Assembly: GCF_002291425.1 (NCBI RefSeq)
Contig: NZ_CP014136.1
Location: 4,974,925-5,038,924 of the forward strand
Direction: 5' to 3'
Source of the DNA: Gibbsiella quercinecans
Lineage (GTDB): Bacteria; Pseudomonadota; Gammaproteobacteria; Enterobacterales; Enterobacteriaceae
Length of the DNA stretch: 64,000 nt
In this document: piece after piece, positions 16,473 to 25,109 of the stretch
Numbering within the stretch: the first letter of the stretch is position 1
How the letters are laid out: each line of letters begins with the position of its first letter
Position numbers and translations under genes: made by a program
Notes under the pieces: generated by a model
The model's input: the letters and a program-made list of their open reading frames with translations, nothing else
Databases searched by the model: none
Told to the model about the DNA's origin: nothing

Positions 16473-17375
16473 ATGAAAAATCTTGCAGAACGTATTGATG
16501 CCGATGCGCCCGCCAGTGCGGAAATCGTGCCGCTGAAAGAGGCCGCACCGTTGGCGCCTGCGCTGCCGCCCACATTGGTGGCTACCCGGCGGCGTGCCGG
16601 CAAACTGGAACAGGCCTTCAGGCGCCTGGTGCCGGCCGTGCTGGGGTTGGCTCTGGTGGTGGTGGTGTGGCAAATCGCCGCGCAAAACAGCAATGGTTTC
16701 CCCACGCCGCTGTCAACCTGGCAGGCCGCGTTAACGCTGTTTGCCGATCCGTTCTACTCCGCCGGCCCGAACGATCAGGGCATCGGCTGGAACGTGTTGG
16801 CGTCGTTGCAGCGTGTCGCCATCGGTTTTGGCCTGGCGGCGCTGGTAGGGGTGCCAGCCGGCTTTCTGCTGGGGCGTTTTGCGTTCCTGGCGCACATGCT
16901 TAACCCGATTATCTCGCTGCTGCGCCCGGTTAGCCCGCTGGCCTGGCTGCCTATCGGGCTGCTGCTGTTCCAGCGTGCCGAACCGGCCTCCACCTGGACC
17001 ATTTTTATCTGCTCTATCTGGCCGATGATCCTGAACACCGCAGAGGGTGTGACGCGCATTCCGCAGGACTACCTCAACGTGGCGCGGGTGCTGAAGCTTT
17101 CCGAATGGACGGTGATGCGCAAGATCCTGTTTCCGGCGGTGCTGCCCTATGTGTTGACCGGCGTGCGCCTGTCTATCGGCATCGCCTGGCTGGTGATCGT
17201 GGCGGCGGAAATGCTGACCGGCGGCGTTGGCATCGGTTTTTGGATTTGGAACGAGTGGAACAACCTTAACGTTGAAAACATCATCATCGCCATTGTGGTG
17301 ATTGGCGTGGTTGGGTTGGTGCTGGAGCAGGGGCTGATGCTGCTGGCAAAACGTTTTAGTTATCAAGTGAAATGA
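16473..17375 (+). CDS. nasE: NasE, nitrate/nitrite ABC permease
   Basis: A 300-residue inner-membrane permease of the NrtB/SsuC/TauC family. After a long charged N-terminal tail (about 50 residues) come six hydrophobic segments, the first being VPAVLGLALVVVVWQIAA. The EAA loop near residues 190-225 reads IPQDYLNVARVLKLSEW with a following PAVLPYVLTGVRLSIG. The C-terminal part contains GGVGIGFWIWNEWNNLNV, typical of nitrate permeases. It begins ten bases after nasF with AAGAGG as ribosome-binding site. Confidence 0.92.
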   Translation: MKNLAERIDADAPASAEIVPLKEAAPLAPALPPTLVATRRRAGKLEQAFRRLVPAVLGLALVVVVWQIAAQNSNGFPTPLSTWQAALTLFADPFYSAGPNDQGIGWNVLASLQRVAIGFGLAALVGVPAGFLLGRFAFLAHMLNPIISLLRPVSPLAWLPIGLLLFQRAEPASTWTIFICSIWPMILNTAEGVTRIPQDYLNVARVLKLSEWTVMRKILFPAVLPYVLTGVRLSIGIAWLVIVAAEMLTGGVGIGFWIWNEWNNLNVENIIIAIVVIGVVGLVLEQGLMLLAKRFSYQVK

Positions 17376-17385
17376 GGGGCATGCC

Positions 17386-18174
17386 ATGAAACCGATTATC
17401 CAGGTGCAGAACGTTAGCCAGCGGTTCGATACCCCGCAGGGGGAGTTCATCGCCCTGCAAAATGTGAGCTTTGATATTCAGGCGGGGGAGACCGTCAGCC
17501 TGATCGGCCACTCCGGCTGCGGAAAATCCACGCTGTTGAACCTGATCGCCGGGCTGGCGCTGCCCAGCGAGGGCGTATTGCTGTGCGATAACCAGCAGAT
17601 CACCGGGCCGGGCCCGGAGCGCGGCGTGGTGTTCCAGAACCATTCGTTGCTGCCCTGGCTGACCACCTTTGAGAACGTGGCGCTGGCGGTGCGCCAGGTG
17701 TTTCGTGGCCAGATGAGCAAGGTGGAGATGCGCGAGTGGATCGAACACAACCTTGAACTGGTGCATATGAGCCATGCGCTCGATAAGCGGCCGCATGAGA
17801 TTTCCGGCGGCATGAAGCAGCGCGTGGGGATTGCGCGCGCGCTGGCGATGAAACCGAAGGTGCTGCTGATGGATGAACCGTTCGGTGCGCTGGACGCGCT
17901 GACCCGCGCCCATTTGCAGGATGCGGTGATGGAAATCCAACAGCGGCTGAACACCACCATCGTGCTAATTACCCACGATGTCGATGAAGCGGTGCTGCTT
18001 TCCGATCGGGTGCTGATGATGACCAACGGCCCGGCGGCCACCGTAGGGGAAATCCTGCCGGTGGTGTTGCCGCGCCCGCGTTTGCGCGTGGCGTTGGCGG
18101 ACGATCCGGCCTATCACCAGTGCCGCCAGCAGGTGCTGAAGTTCCTGTATGAAAAACATGCCAAAGCGGCATAG
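17386..18174 (+). CDS. nasD: NasD, nitrate/nitrite ABC ATPase
   Basis: A 262-residue cytoplasmic ATPase of the NrtD/SsuB type that powers NasFE. Walker A is GHSGCGKST near residue 41, the Q-loop is FQNHSLLPWLT, the signature is ISGGMKQRVGIARAL, Walker B is VLLMDEPFGALDAL and the H-loop is THDVDEAVLLSDR. It starts ten bases after nasE (GAGGGG upstream). Its 3' end is followed by about 100 bases before the nitrite reductase start. Confidence 0.93.
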   Translation: MKPIIQVQNVSQRFDTPQGEFIALQNVSFDIQAGETVSLIGHSGCGKSTLLNLIAGLALPSEGVLLCDNQQITGPGPERGVVFQNHSLLPWLTTFENVALAVRQVFRGQMSKVEMREWIEHNLELVHMSHALDKRPHEISGGMKQRVGIARALAMKPKVLLMDEPFGALDALTRAHLQDAVMEIQQRLNTTIVLITHDVDEAVLLSDRVLMMTNGPAATVGEILPVVLPRPRLRVALADDPAYHQCRQQVLKFLYEKHAKAA

Positions 18175-18271
18175 GCCGCCTGCCTTCATCCTGGGTAACG
18201 CGCAGGCGGAAGGCGCCAGCATGGCAAACATGATTGACCGCAGTATGGCGGTGAGCAAGAGGATATCGGAT

Positions 18272-21190
18272 ATGCATAAGCCCGTTTTGGTGGTCGCTGG
18301 CCACGGCATGGTGGGGCACCACTTTCTGGAGCAGTTGGTGGCGCGTGAGTTGCACCAGCATTATCACATTGTGGTCTTTGGTGAAGAAACGGCCGCCGCT
18401 TACGATCGCGTGCATCTGTCAGAGTTTTTCTCTGGCCGCAGTGCGGCCTCACTCTCGATGGTCGAAGAGGGCTTTTTTGAACGCACCGGTATTGAATTGC
18501 GGCTGGGGCAACAGGTTTGTGCGATCGATCGCCAGCGCAAATGCATCACCGATGCGCAGGGGGCCGAAACCCCCTACGAGCTGTTGGTGCTGGCAACCGG
18601 CTCTTATCCCTTCGTTCCGCCGATTCCCGGCAACGATCGGCCGGATTGCCTGGCCTACCGCACGCTGGACGACTTGGCGGCAATTACCGCAAGTGCACAA
18701 CAGGGCAGCGTCGGCGTGGTGGTCGGCGGCGGGTTGCTCGGCCTGGAAGCCGCCAATGCGCTCAAGCAACTGGGCCTGAAAACCCACGTGGTGGAGTTCG
18801 CCCCGCGTCTGATGGGGGTGCAACTGGACGAAGGCGGCGCAGCGGTGCTGCGGCAAAAGATCGAAGCGCTGGGCGTTAGCGTGCATACCGGCAAGGAAAC
18901 CAAAGCGATAGAAGCGGGTATGTTACACCGTCACTGTATGAATTTTGCCGATGGCGAGCGGCTGGAAACCGATTTGGTGCTGTTTTCCGCCGGTATCCGG
19001 CCGCGCGATCAACTGGCGCGCGCCGCACAGTTAGCGGTAGGGCCGCGTGGCGGCATTGTGATTGATGACCAGTGCCGCACCAGCGATGAATCGATTTTCG
19101 CCATTGGTGAATGCGCACTGTGGAACGGGCAGATTTTCGGCCTGGTGGCGCCGGGTTACCAAATGGCGCGTGCACTGGCGGATACCCTGGCCGGGCGGGA
19201 AAACGCCTTTCGCGGCGCGGATATGAGTACCAAACTGAAGCTGCTGGGCGTTGATGTGGCTTCCATTGGCGATGCCCACGGGCACACCCCGGGCAGCCAG
19301 AGCTACCGTTGGGTCGACGAGCCGGCCGGGGTTTATAAAAAAATGGTGGTCAGCGCCGACGGCAAACAGTTGCTGGGGGCGGTACTGGTGGGCGACAGCA
19401 GCGAATACAATACCCTGTTGCAGATGCTGCTCAACGGCATCCCGCTGCCGGCTGCGCCGGAAAGCCTGATTTTGCCCGCCGGCAGCGGCGCGGCGCCTAA
19501 AGCGTTGGGCGTCTCCGCACTGCCTAGCACGGCGCAGATTTGCTCTTGCCACAATGTCAGCAAAAGCGATATTTGCCACGCGGTGGAACAAGGCTGCGGC
19601 GATCTGGCTGCGGTAAAAGCCTGCACCCGCGCGGGCACCGGCTGCGGCGGCTGCGTGGCGCTGGTGAAACAGGTTCTGGAACATGAACTGGTGCAGCGTG
19701 GCGTGACGGTAAAAAAAGACATTTGCGAACATTTCGCCTACTCGCGCCAGGAACTGTATCACCTGGTGCGTATCGGCGGCTTCCGCACTTTCGATGAATT
19801 GCTGGCCACGCACGGCACAGGCCACGGCTGCGAAGTATGCAAACCGCTGGTGGGATCGATCCTGGCGTCGTGCTGGAACGAATACCTGCTCAAGCCGCAG
19901 CATTTGCCTTTGCAGGATACTAACGATCGCTTTTTTGCCAACATTCAAAAAGATGGCACGTATTCAGTCGTGCCGCGCGTGCCGGGCGGTGAAATCACCC
20001 CACAAGGCCTGATCGCCATCGGCCAGGTAGCCCAGCGCTATCAGCTGTATACCAAAATCACCGGCGGCCAGCGGGTGGATATGTTCGGCGCCCGGCTGGA
20101 GCAACTGCCGGAAATCTGGCAAGCGTTGATCGACGCCGGCTTCGAAACCGGCCACGCTTACGGCAAGTCGCTGCGCACGGTGAAATCGTGCGTTGGCGCA
20201 AGCTGGTGCCGCTACGGTGTGCAGGATTCCACCACGCTGGCGATCGAACTGGAGCACCGTTATAAAGGGCTGCGCTCACCGCATAAGATTAAAATGGCGG
20301 TTTCCGGCTGCACCCGCGAATGCGCAGAGGCGCAGAGCAAAGACGTGGGGGTTATCGCCACCGACAAGGGCTGGAACCTCTATCTGTGCGGCAACGGCGG
20401 GATGAAACCCCGCCATGCCGACCTGTTCGCCAGCGATCTGGATACCGCCACGCTGATCAAAACCATCGATCGCTTCCTGATGTTTTACATCCGCACCGCC
20501 GATCGTTTACAGCGCACCAGCGTCTGGATGGACAATCTGGAGGGCGGGCTGGATTACCTGCGCCAGGTGGTACTTGAAGACAGCCTGGGGATTGGCGCGG
20601 AACTGGAAAACGAAATGCAGGCGGTGGTCGACAGTTACCAATGCGAATGGCAAACCACCCTGGCGGATCCGCAGCGGCTGAAACTGTTCCGTCCTTTCGT
20701 CAACAGCGAAAAGCCGGACGAAGCGGTGGCCTGGCAGCCGGAACGCGGCCAGCGCCGGCCGGCAACGGTGGAAGAGCGTGGGCAGGTGATTACGGTGCAG
20801 CAAAGCGATGCGCGGGAAGGCCGGTGGGAGGAAGTGTGCGCACTGGCGGCCATCCCGGAACAGGCAGGCATCGCCGCCCGCGTGGCTGGGCAGCAGATCG
20901 CCTTGTTCCATCTGCCGGCCTTTGGCGTTTTCGCCGTCGCCAACCACGAGCCGGGCAGCCAGGCGAACGTCTTGGCGCGCGGCCTGACGGGCGATGTGGC
21001 CGGCGAGCCGGTGGTGATATCACCGCTGTATAAGCAGCGTTTCCGCCTGCGCGACGGCGTGAACGTTGATAACGCGGCCCAGCGCATCAGTGCCTGGCCG
21101 GCGCGGGTGGAAAACGGCCAGGTATGGGTTTTCAGCCAGCCGATGAAGGTGGATAGCAACGTGCCGGCAGCCGCCAGCGAGGCCCCCTGA
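18272..21190 (+). CDS. nasB: NasB, NAD(P)H-dependent assimilatory nitrite reductase with NirD-like tail
   Basis: The enzyme reduces nitrite to ammonium in the cytoplasm. From ATG 18272 (AAGAGG upstream) it has 972 residues. In order I see an FAD/NAD(P)-binding domain (VVAGHGMVGHHFLE at the start, GVVVGGGLLGLEAANALK near residue 155), two BFD-like [2Fe-2S] modules (CSCHNVSKSDICHAV with TGCGGC; then GHGCEVC), a sirohaem/[4Fe-4S] domain with CVGASWC and CTREC, and a C-terminal NirD/Rieske-like domain after residue 845 that lacks the Cys-His ligands, as enteric NirD does. An upstream in-frame start at 18149 would overlap nasD and is unlikely; GTG 18251 is an alternative. No nasA or nasC gene follows. 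Confidence 0.93.
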   Translation: MHKPVLVVAGHGMVGHHFLEQLVARELHQHYHIVVFGEETAAAYDRVHLSEFFSGRSAASLSMVEEGFFERTGIELRLGQQVCAIDRQRKCITDAQGAETPYELLVLATGSYPFVPPIPGNDRPDCLAYRTLDDLAAITASAQQGSVGVVVGGGLLGLEAANALKQLGLKTHVVEFAPRLMGVQLDEGGAAVLRQKIEALGVSVHTGKETKAIEAGMLHRHCMNFADGERLETDLVLFSAGIRPRDQLARAAQLAVGPRGGIVIDDQCRTSDESIFAIGECALWNGQIFGLVAPGYQMARALADTLAGRENAFRGADMSTKLKLLGVDVASIGDAHGHTPGSQSYRWVDEPAGVYKKMVVSADGKQLLGAVLVGDSSEYNTLLQMLLNGIPLPAAPESLILPAGSGAAPKALGVSALPSTAQICSCHNVSKSDICHAVEQGCGDLAAVKACTRAGTGCGGCVALVKQVLEHELVQRGVTVKKDICEHFAYSRQELYHLVRIGGFRTFDELLATHGTGHGCEVCKPLVGSILASCWNEYLLKPQHLPLQDTNDRFFANIQKDGTYSVVPRVPGGEITPQGLIAIGQVAQRYQLYTKITGGQRVDMFGARLEQLPEIWQALIDAGFETGHAYGKSLRTVKSCVGASWCRYGVQDSTTLAIELEHRYKGLRSPHKIKMAVSGCTRECAEAQSKDVGVIATDKGWNLYLCGNGGMKPRHADLFASDLDTATLIKTIDRFLMFYIRTADRLQRTSVWMDNLEGGLDYLRQVVLEDSLGIGAELENEMQAVVDSYQCEWQTTLADPQRLKLFRPFVNSEKPDEAVAWQPERGQRRPATVEERGQVITVQQSDAREGRWEEVCALAAIPEQAGIAARVAGQQIALFHLPAFGVFAVANHEPGSQANVLARGLTGDVAGEPVVISPLYKQRFRLRDGVNVDNAAQRISAWPARVENGQVWVFSQPMKVDSNVPAAASEAP

Positions 21191-21454
21191 ACGGGGGGGC
21201 AGGTTCACGAACATCCGGTGTGCCCCTCTGAATAAGTGAAACTGGCGCTCAATATATCGGCAAAATTCGCCCCCGGTAAGCGTATTTCACCCTGCGTTGC
21301 AAAGGCTGCCTGGTGTATTCCAGGCCACCTGCAACAGGCCGGTGTGCACATGTAAAATATGCGCAACCGGTTGAAGAATTAAATTTTTTGGAAAAAAGTG
21401 AAATGCGCGCCGGGGGAATTTCAGGTAAATAAAACCCACCCGGGCGAGTGGCGG
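21191..21454. other. Region between nasB and convergent acyltransferase gene
   Basis: No gene is supported. GCCCCC/GGGGGGC at the nasB stop codon and GCCTGG/CCAGGC near 21308-21326 can form hairpins, but neither is followed by a T run. Two antisense frames here have no family features. Confidence 0.4.
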
Positions 21455-22729
21455 CTAGGCGGGCTTGAGAAAGCGCCGTGCCAATACGTTGCGAACCGGC
21501 ACGACGATTCGCTCCTGGAACAACAGGCACAGCAGGATGGTGAGCACCACGTAAAGCAGGTAACCGGGGATCGACAGCGCCACATCGCCGGCGGCGGCAA
21601 TGCAACTCTGCCAACTGTTGAAGCAGCCGAGCGGATCCCCCCGCAGGAACTGCTCCAGCGTGCGGTACAAGTTAAAAATCGGCACATGCAGGGCAAAGAT
21701 GGTCAGCGAGGCGGCCCCCAACCGCGGCGACCAGTGCTGCACCCAGCGGTTGCCCGGTGCGCGCGCCAGGGCGCTTAGGTAGACCAACGCACACTGGGCC
21801 GGCAGCAGCAGGCCGTTATGCAGCAGGAAATACCAATGCCTGGCGCCGTGGGTAAACAGCGCGGTCGCGGTAAAAAAGCAGGCCAGGATGAACAAAACAC
21901 TGCCCCAGCGCCAGCCCACGCCGTGGTGCTTCTCTCTCATCCGGCGCTGGCGGAAAATGCCATAACAGACGATGCCGGCCAGGAACTCGGGCAGGCGCAG
22001 CAACGGGCCGCGCTGCAACAGGCCGGTATAGGGCATACCGTATTGATGGTGCCAAACGGCCCAAACCGGCGGCAGCAGGTAAAGCCCCCACAGCAGGAAG
22101 AACCACAGTACCTTTCGGCGCGCTGCCAGCAAACGCGGTGCGCACTGCGGGAAAAACAGATAAAAGAAAAACAGGGTGGAAAGCGACCACAGCGGGGCGT
22201 TGAAGGTGAGAAAGTAGGGGTTCCAGGCCTGTAGCATCAGCAGTTGCAGCACGATGTTGAATGTGAGCTGGGGATCGGTCATGTAATGGCGCAGGATTTC
22301 CGGGCTGACGTCTTCATTGGTGTCGTACACCACAAAGCGCAGGCTGGCCGTCGGGCCTTCCGGCGGGATATCCCACCACTGCATCAGGGTGACCACCAGC
22401 ATGGAAGAGAGCAGCGCAATGATATGAATCGGGTACAGGTTGAAAAAACGCTTGGCCCAGAAGGTTTTGGCCGGCTCACGCATCTGGTTGCCGTTGCAAT
22501 AGACGTGCGTTAGCAGAAAGCCCGACAGCACAAAAAAAGTGCTGGTGGCAAAAAAGCCCATGCTGGTCAGCTCTGCTAAAAAGGGCACTTTCCTGATTTG
22601 CGGATATTGGTGCAGCGTGTGATAAATCATCACATAGCAGCCCAGAAGAAAACGCAGCCATTCCAGGCCAATAAACCGTTCTTTACGTTGCTGTTTTACC
22701 ACTAGCGGCTCCTGCATGTAGGGTTTCAT
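21455..22729 (-). CDS. Inner-membrane acyltransferase, acyltransferase-3 family
   Basis: A 424-residue polytopic protein of the OafA/NodX/Acyl_transf_3 family, which moves acetyl or similar groups to surface carbohydrates. Marks are RFIGLEWLRFLLGCYVMIYH (family start, histidine near residue 37), FFATSTFFVLSGFLLTHVY, and FWAKRFFNLYPIH with the conserved RF-YP. About ten hydrophobic segments follow. The start ATG at 22729 has no clear ribosome-binding site, and a TGACA-G-TGTCA palindrome occupies that place; the next ATG (MQEP) is possible. It faces nasB and is divergent from ychO. Neither neighbour explains it, so it may be an insertion. The substrate could be the polysaccharide encoded 9 kb away, but that is only a guess. 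Confidence 0.8.
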   Translation of the reverse strand: MKPYMQEPLVVKQQRKERFIGLEWLRFLLGCYVMIYHTLHQYPQIRKVPFLAELTSMGFFATSTFFVLSGFLLTHVYCNGNQMREPAKTFWAKRFFNLYPIHIIALLSSMLVVTLMQWWDIPPEGPTASLRFVVYDTNEDVSPEILRHYMTDPQLTFNIVLQLLMLQAWNPYFLTFNAPLWSLSTLFFFYLFFPQCAPRLLAARRKVLWFFLLWGLYLLPPVWAVWHHQYGMPYTGLLQRGPLLRLPEFLAGIVCYGIFRQRRMREKHHGVGWRWGSVLFILACFFTATALFTHGARHWYFLLHNGLLLPAQCALVYLSALARAPGNRWVQHWSPRLGAASLTIFALHVPIFNLYRTLEQFLRGDPLGCFNSWQSCIAAAGDVALSIPGYLLYVVLTILLCLLFQERIVVPVRNVLARRFLKPA

Positions 22730-22734
22730 AAACG

Positions 22735-22745
22735 TGACAGTGTCA
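22735..22745. promoter_or_regulatory. Palindrome overlapping the acyltransferase translation start region
   Basis: TGACAGTGTCA is a perfect 11-base dyad located 6-16 bases upstream of the acyltransferase ATG, where the ribosome-binding site would normally be. It may be an operator or a hairpin controlling translation; chance is not excluded. Confidence 0.3.
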
Positions 22746-22905
22746 TGTCTTAATGATAAAAAGGCTTATCTGATTGTTTTAATTGCATTTAATTTAAGGT
22801 CGGCGCGGTCTTGGGCGGCGCTCGACGTGTAATAGACCGGCATAGGCTATTCGTTATTGCCGGGGCTGGCAATGCGCCGTGTGCAATGAAGTTGAAAACA
22901 ACGAT

Positions 22906-22915
22906 GTGCTATAGT
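22906..22915 (+). promoter_or_regulatory. Probable extended -10 promoter of ychO
   Basis: TATAGT at 22910-22915 is preceded by TGC (extended -10 TGn). No good -35 is seen at 17 bases, consistent with an extended -10 promoter. It lies about 90 bases before the chosen ychO start. Confidence 0.5.
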
Positions 22916-23004
22916 TGCCAAGGTTTGGTTGTCTGTTGTCAGGAGTGGCTGCAGTAAAGAATGCGAGTGCCTTGCCGTTTGGAAGACGGTATGGCGAAGG
23001 TGTA

Positions 23005-24438
23005 ATGGCTGTTATTCAAGTGTTGTATATTAGAGTACGAAAGCAACGGTGTGTGTCTCCTCTGCGCTGGGTATGGCTGGCGGGGGGGCTGTTGTCGGCC
23101 GTTTTTAGCCCGCCGGCCCTGGCGATCGCTGCGCCACTTGACGCGCAGGCGTTGCCCGATCTTGGCAGTAGCGCCGTGAGCAACACCGAGAGTGAACGAG
23201 AGAAAAACTGGGCGGAAGTTGCCAAAAGCCTGGGTGAAAGCAGCATGAACCAGTCTTCGGGGCAACAGGCGCGTACCAACGCCGCCAACTATATGCTGGG
23301 CAAAGCCTCTACGGTACTGCAGCAGCAGGCCCGGGATTTTCTTTCCCCGCTGGGCACGACCAGCGTGTCGCTGGTGATGGCGGACGACGGCGGCTTTGCC
23401 GGCAGCCGTGGCCAGTTATTCACCCCGCTGCATGAAAACGGTAACCTGTTAACCTACAGCCAACTGGGCTTTTGGCAAAAAACGGACAGTTCGCTGGCCA
23501 ACCTGGCGCTTGGCCAGCGCTGGATGTCGGGTGACTGGATGCTGGGCTACAACACCGTGCTGGATCGCGATATTACCTATCAGCGTAACCGCGGCAGCCT
23601 GGGGGCCGAAGCCTGGGGCGACTATCTGCGGTTTTCGGCGAATTATTATTACCCGCTTTCTTCCTTCAAACCACAGACCACGGGGGCCGCGTTGCTCAGC
23701 CGCCCGGCACGCGGCTACGATATGACCACGCAGGGCTACCTGCCGTTTTACCGCCAAATTGGCGCATCGTTCCGCTACGAACAATACCTTGGTGATAATA
23801 TCGATCTGTTCGGCAGCGGCAATCGGTATAGCGATCCGCGCGCCGTCAAGTTCAGCCTTAACTATACCCCGGTGCCTTTGGTGACGGTAAAAGCCAACCA
23901 CCAGTTGGGCGAGGGGGGCGAAACCCAGGATTCGGTGGAGCTGTCGCTCAACTATCGCCTTGGCGTGCCGCTGGAAAAACAGCTCCAGTCACAGTACGTC
24001 GCCGATGCCAAATCGCTGCGCGGCGGGCGCTATGACAGTATCGAGCGCAATAATGACCCGGTGTTGGCGTTCCAGCAGCGTAAAACGCTGCAGGTGTTCC
24101 TGGCCACGCCGCCGTGGAGCCTGCGGGAAGGGGAAACGCTGCCGCTGGTGTTGGAGATTAAAAGCAAAAACCCCATCGCTCGCGTCAGTTGGCAAGGTGA
24201 TACCCAGGTGCTGAGCCTTACCCCGCCGCAAAACAACAACGATCCGCACGGCTGGAGTGTGATTATGCCTAAATGGGATACCACCGAGGGGGCGGAGAAC
24301 CGCTACCGGCTGTCGGTGACGCTGGAAGATGACAAACAGCAGCGCGTGACTTCCAACTGGATTACCCTGCAGGTCACCGCGCCGCTTTCGTTATCCAGCG
24401 GCGAGGAACCGGTGCCGACTCTTCCAACTAGCAGTTAG
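23005..24438 (+). CDS. ychO: YchO, inverse autotransporter (invasin-like) outer-membrane protein
   Basis: A 477-residue member of the intimin/invasin family that carries the beta-barrel domain and a short passenger. A signal peptide is likely (long basic N-region, then WVWLAGGLLSAVFSPPALA). Typical family segments are AKSLGESSMNQSSGQQA, ARDFLSPLGTTSVSL, the repeated barrel strands with LGQRWMSGDWMLGYNTVLDRD and GAEAWGDYLRFSANYY, and FSLNYTPVPLVTVKANHQLGE. One Ig-like domain follows (TLQVFLATPPWSL, ARVSWQGDTQVLSLTP). Length and motif order match E. coli YchO, which also sits beside narL. The ATG at 23005 follows CGAAGG; a longer frame from 22915 overlaps the promoter. Confidence 0.93.
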   Translation: MAVIQVLYIRVRKQRCVSPLRWVWLAGGLLSAVFSPPALAIAAPLDAQALPDLGSSAVSNTESEREKNWAEVAKSLGESSMNQSSGQQARTNAANYMLGKASTVLQQQARDFLSPLGTTSVSLVMADDGGFAGSRGQLFTPLHENGNLLTYSQLGFWQKTDSSLANLALGQRWMSGDWMLGYNTVLDRDITYQRNRGSLGAEAWGDYLRFSANYYYPLSSFKPQTTGAALLSRPARGYDMTTQGYLPFYRQIGASFRYEQYLGDNIDLFGSGNRYSDPRAVKFSLNYTPVPLVTVKANHQLGEGGETQDSVELSLNYRLGVPLEKQLQSQYVADAKSLRGGRYDSIERNNDPVLAFQQRKTLQVFLATPPWSLREGETLPLVLEIKSKNPIARVSWQGDTQVLSLTPPQNNNDPHGWSVIMPKWDTTEGAENRYRLSVTLEDDKQQRVTSNWITLQVTAPLSLSSGEEPVPTLPTSS

Positions 24439-24444
24439 GCCAGC

Positions 24445-25095
24445 CTAGCTGTTTTTGCTCTGCAGGGCCCAGACGGCGGCTTCAACGCGTGATTTCAGCT
24501 TCATCTTCTTCAACAGGTGTTTGACGTGGACTTTGACGGTGCTTTCGGTGATCGTCAGTTTACGGGCGATCATTTTATTCGGCAGCCCCTGGGCAATCAG
24601 TTTGAGAATATCGCGTTCGCGCGGCGTAAGTTGCTGAATATCGCGCTCACCGTTCGGGCGCTGTTCGCGCAGGCTGGCGGCCAGGATCGGCGTGAGCGCT
24701 TCGCTTAACACCATCTGCCCGGCCGCTGCCTGATGCAGGGCCTTGAGCAGGTCTTCCGGCTCCATATCCTTCAGCAGGTAGCCGTCGGCGCCGCGCTTGA
24801 GGGCGCTGACCACATCGTCTTCGTTGTTGGATACGCTGAAGACCACAATCCGCCCAGACAGGGCGATGGTGCGCAGCCGATCCAGCGTTTCCAGCCCGTT
24901 AATACCCGGCATGTTCAGATCAAGCAGGATTAAATCTGGATCCAGATCTTCAGCCAGCGTGACGCCCTGTTCGCCATTGCTGGCTTCGGCAATGACGCGC
25001 AGGCGTGCATCCATGCTGATGAGCTGTTTCACGCCGTTACGCAACATCGGGTGATCGTCAATCAGTAACAGAGTGGCGGCTTCTTCGTTGGTCAT
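24445..25095 (-). CDS. narL: NarL, nitrate/nitrite response regulator
   Basis: The 216-residue response regulator equals E. coli NarL in length. The receiver domain begins [18 protein letters not shown] with the acidic pair; the phospho-acceptor Asp lies in [13 protein letters not shown] near residue 59, and the conserved Lys in [12 protein letters not shown] near 109. The C-terminal LuxR-type helix-turn-helix reads [20 protein letters not shown] and [18 protein letters not shown] precedes the ATG at 25095. It follows narX by 14 bases as an operon, and it converges on ychO with only six bases between the stop codons. Putative NarL sites appear before narK and narG. Confidence 0.97.
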   Translation of the reverse strand: MTNEEAATLLLIDDHPMLRNGVKQLISMDARLRVIAEASNGEQGVTLAEDLDPDLILLDLNMPGINGLETLDRLRTIALSGRIVVFSVSNNEDDVVSALKRGADGYLLKDMEPEDLLKALHQAAAGQMVLSEALTPILAASLREQRPNGERDIQQLTPRERDILKLIAQGLPNKMIARKLTITESTVKVHVKHLLKKMKLKSRVEAAVWALQSKNS

Positions 25096-25109
25096 GGTGT
25101 CTCCTGTGT

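Noticed and set aside
18149-18271. Longer nitrite reductase start inside nasD
   Set aside because: The 41 extra residues overlap nasD, have no family similarity, and a ribosome-binding site precedes ATG 18272.
21249-21614. Antisense frames between nasB and the acyltransferase gene
   Set aside because: They have no plausible start signal and overlap the acyltransferase coding region in another frame.
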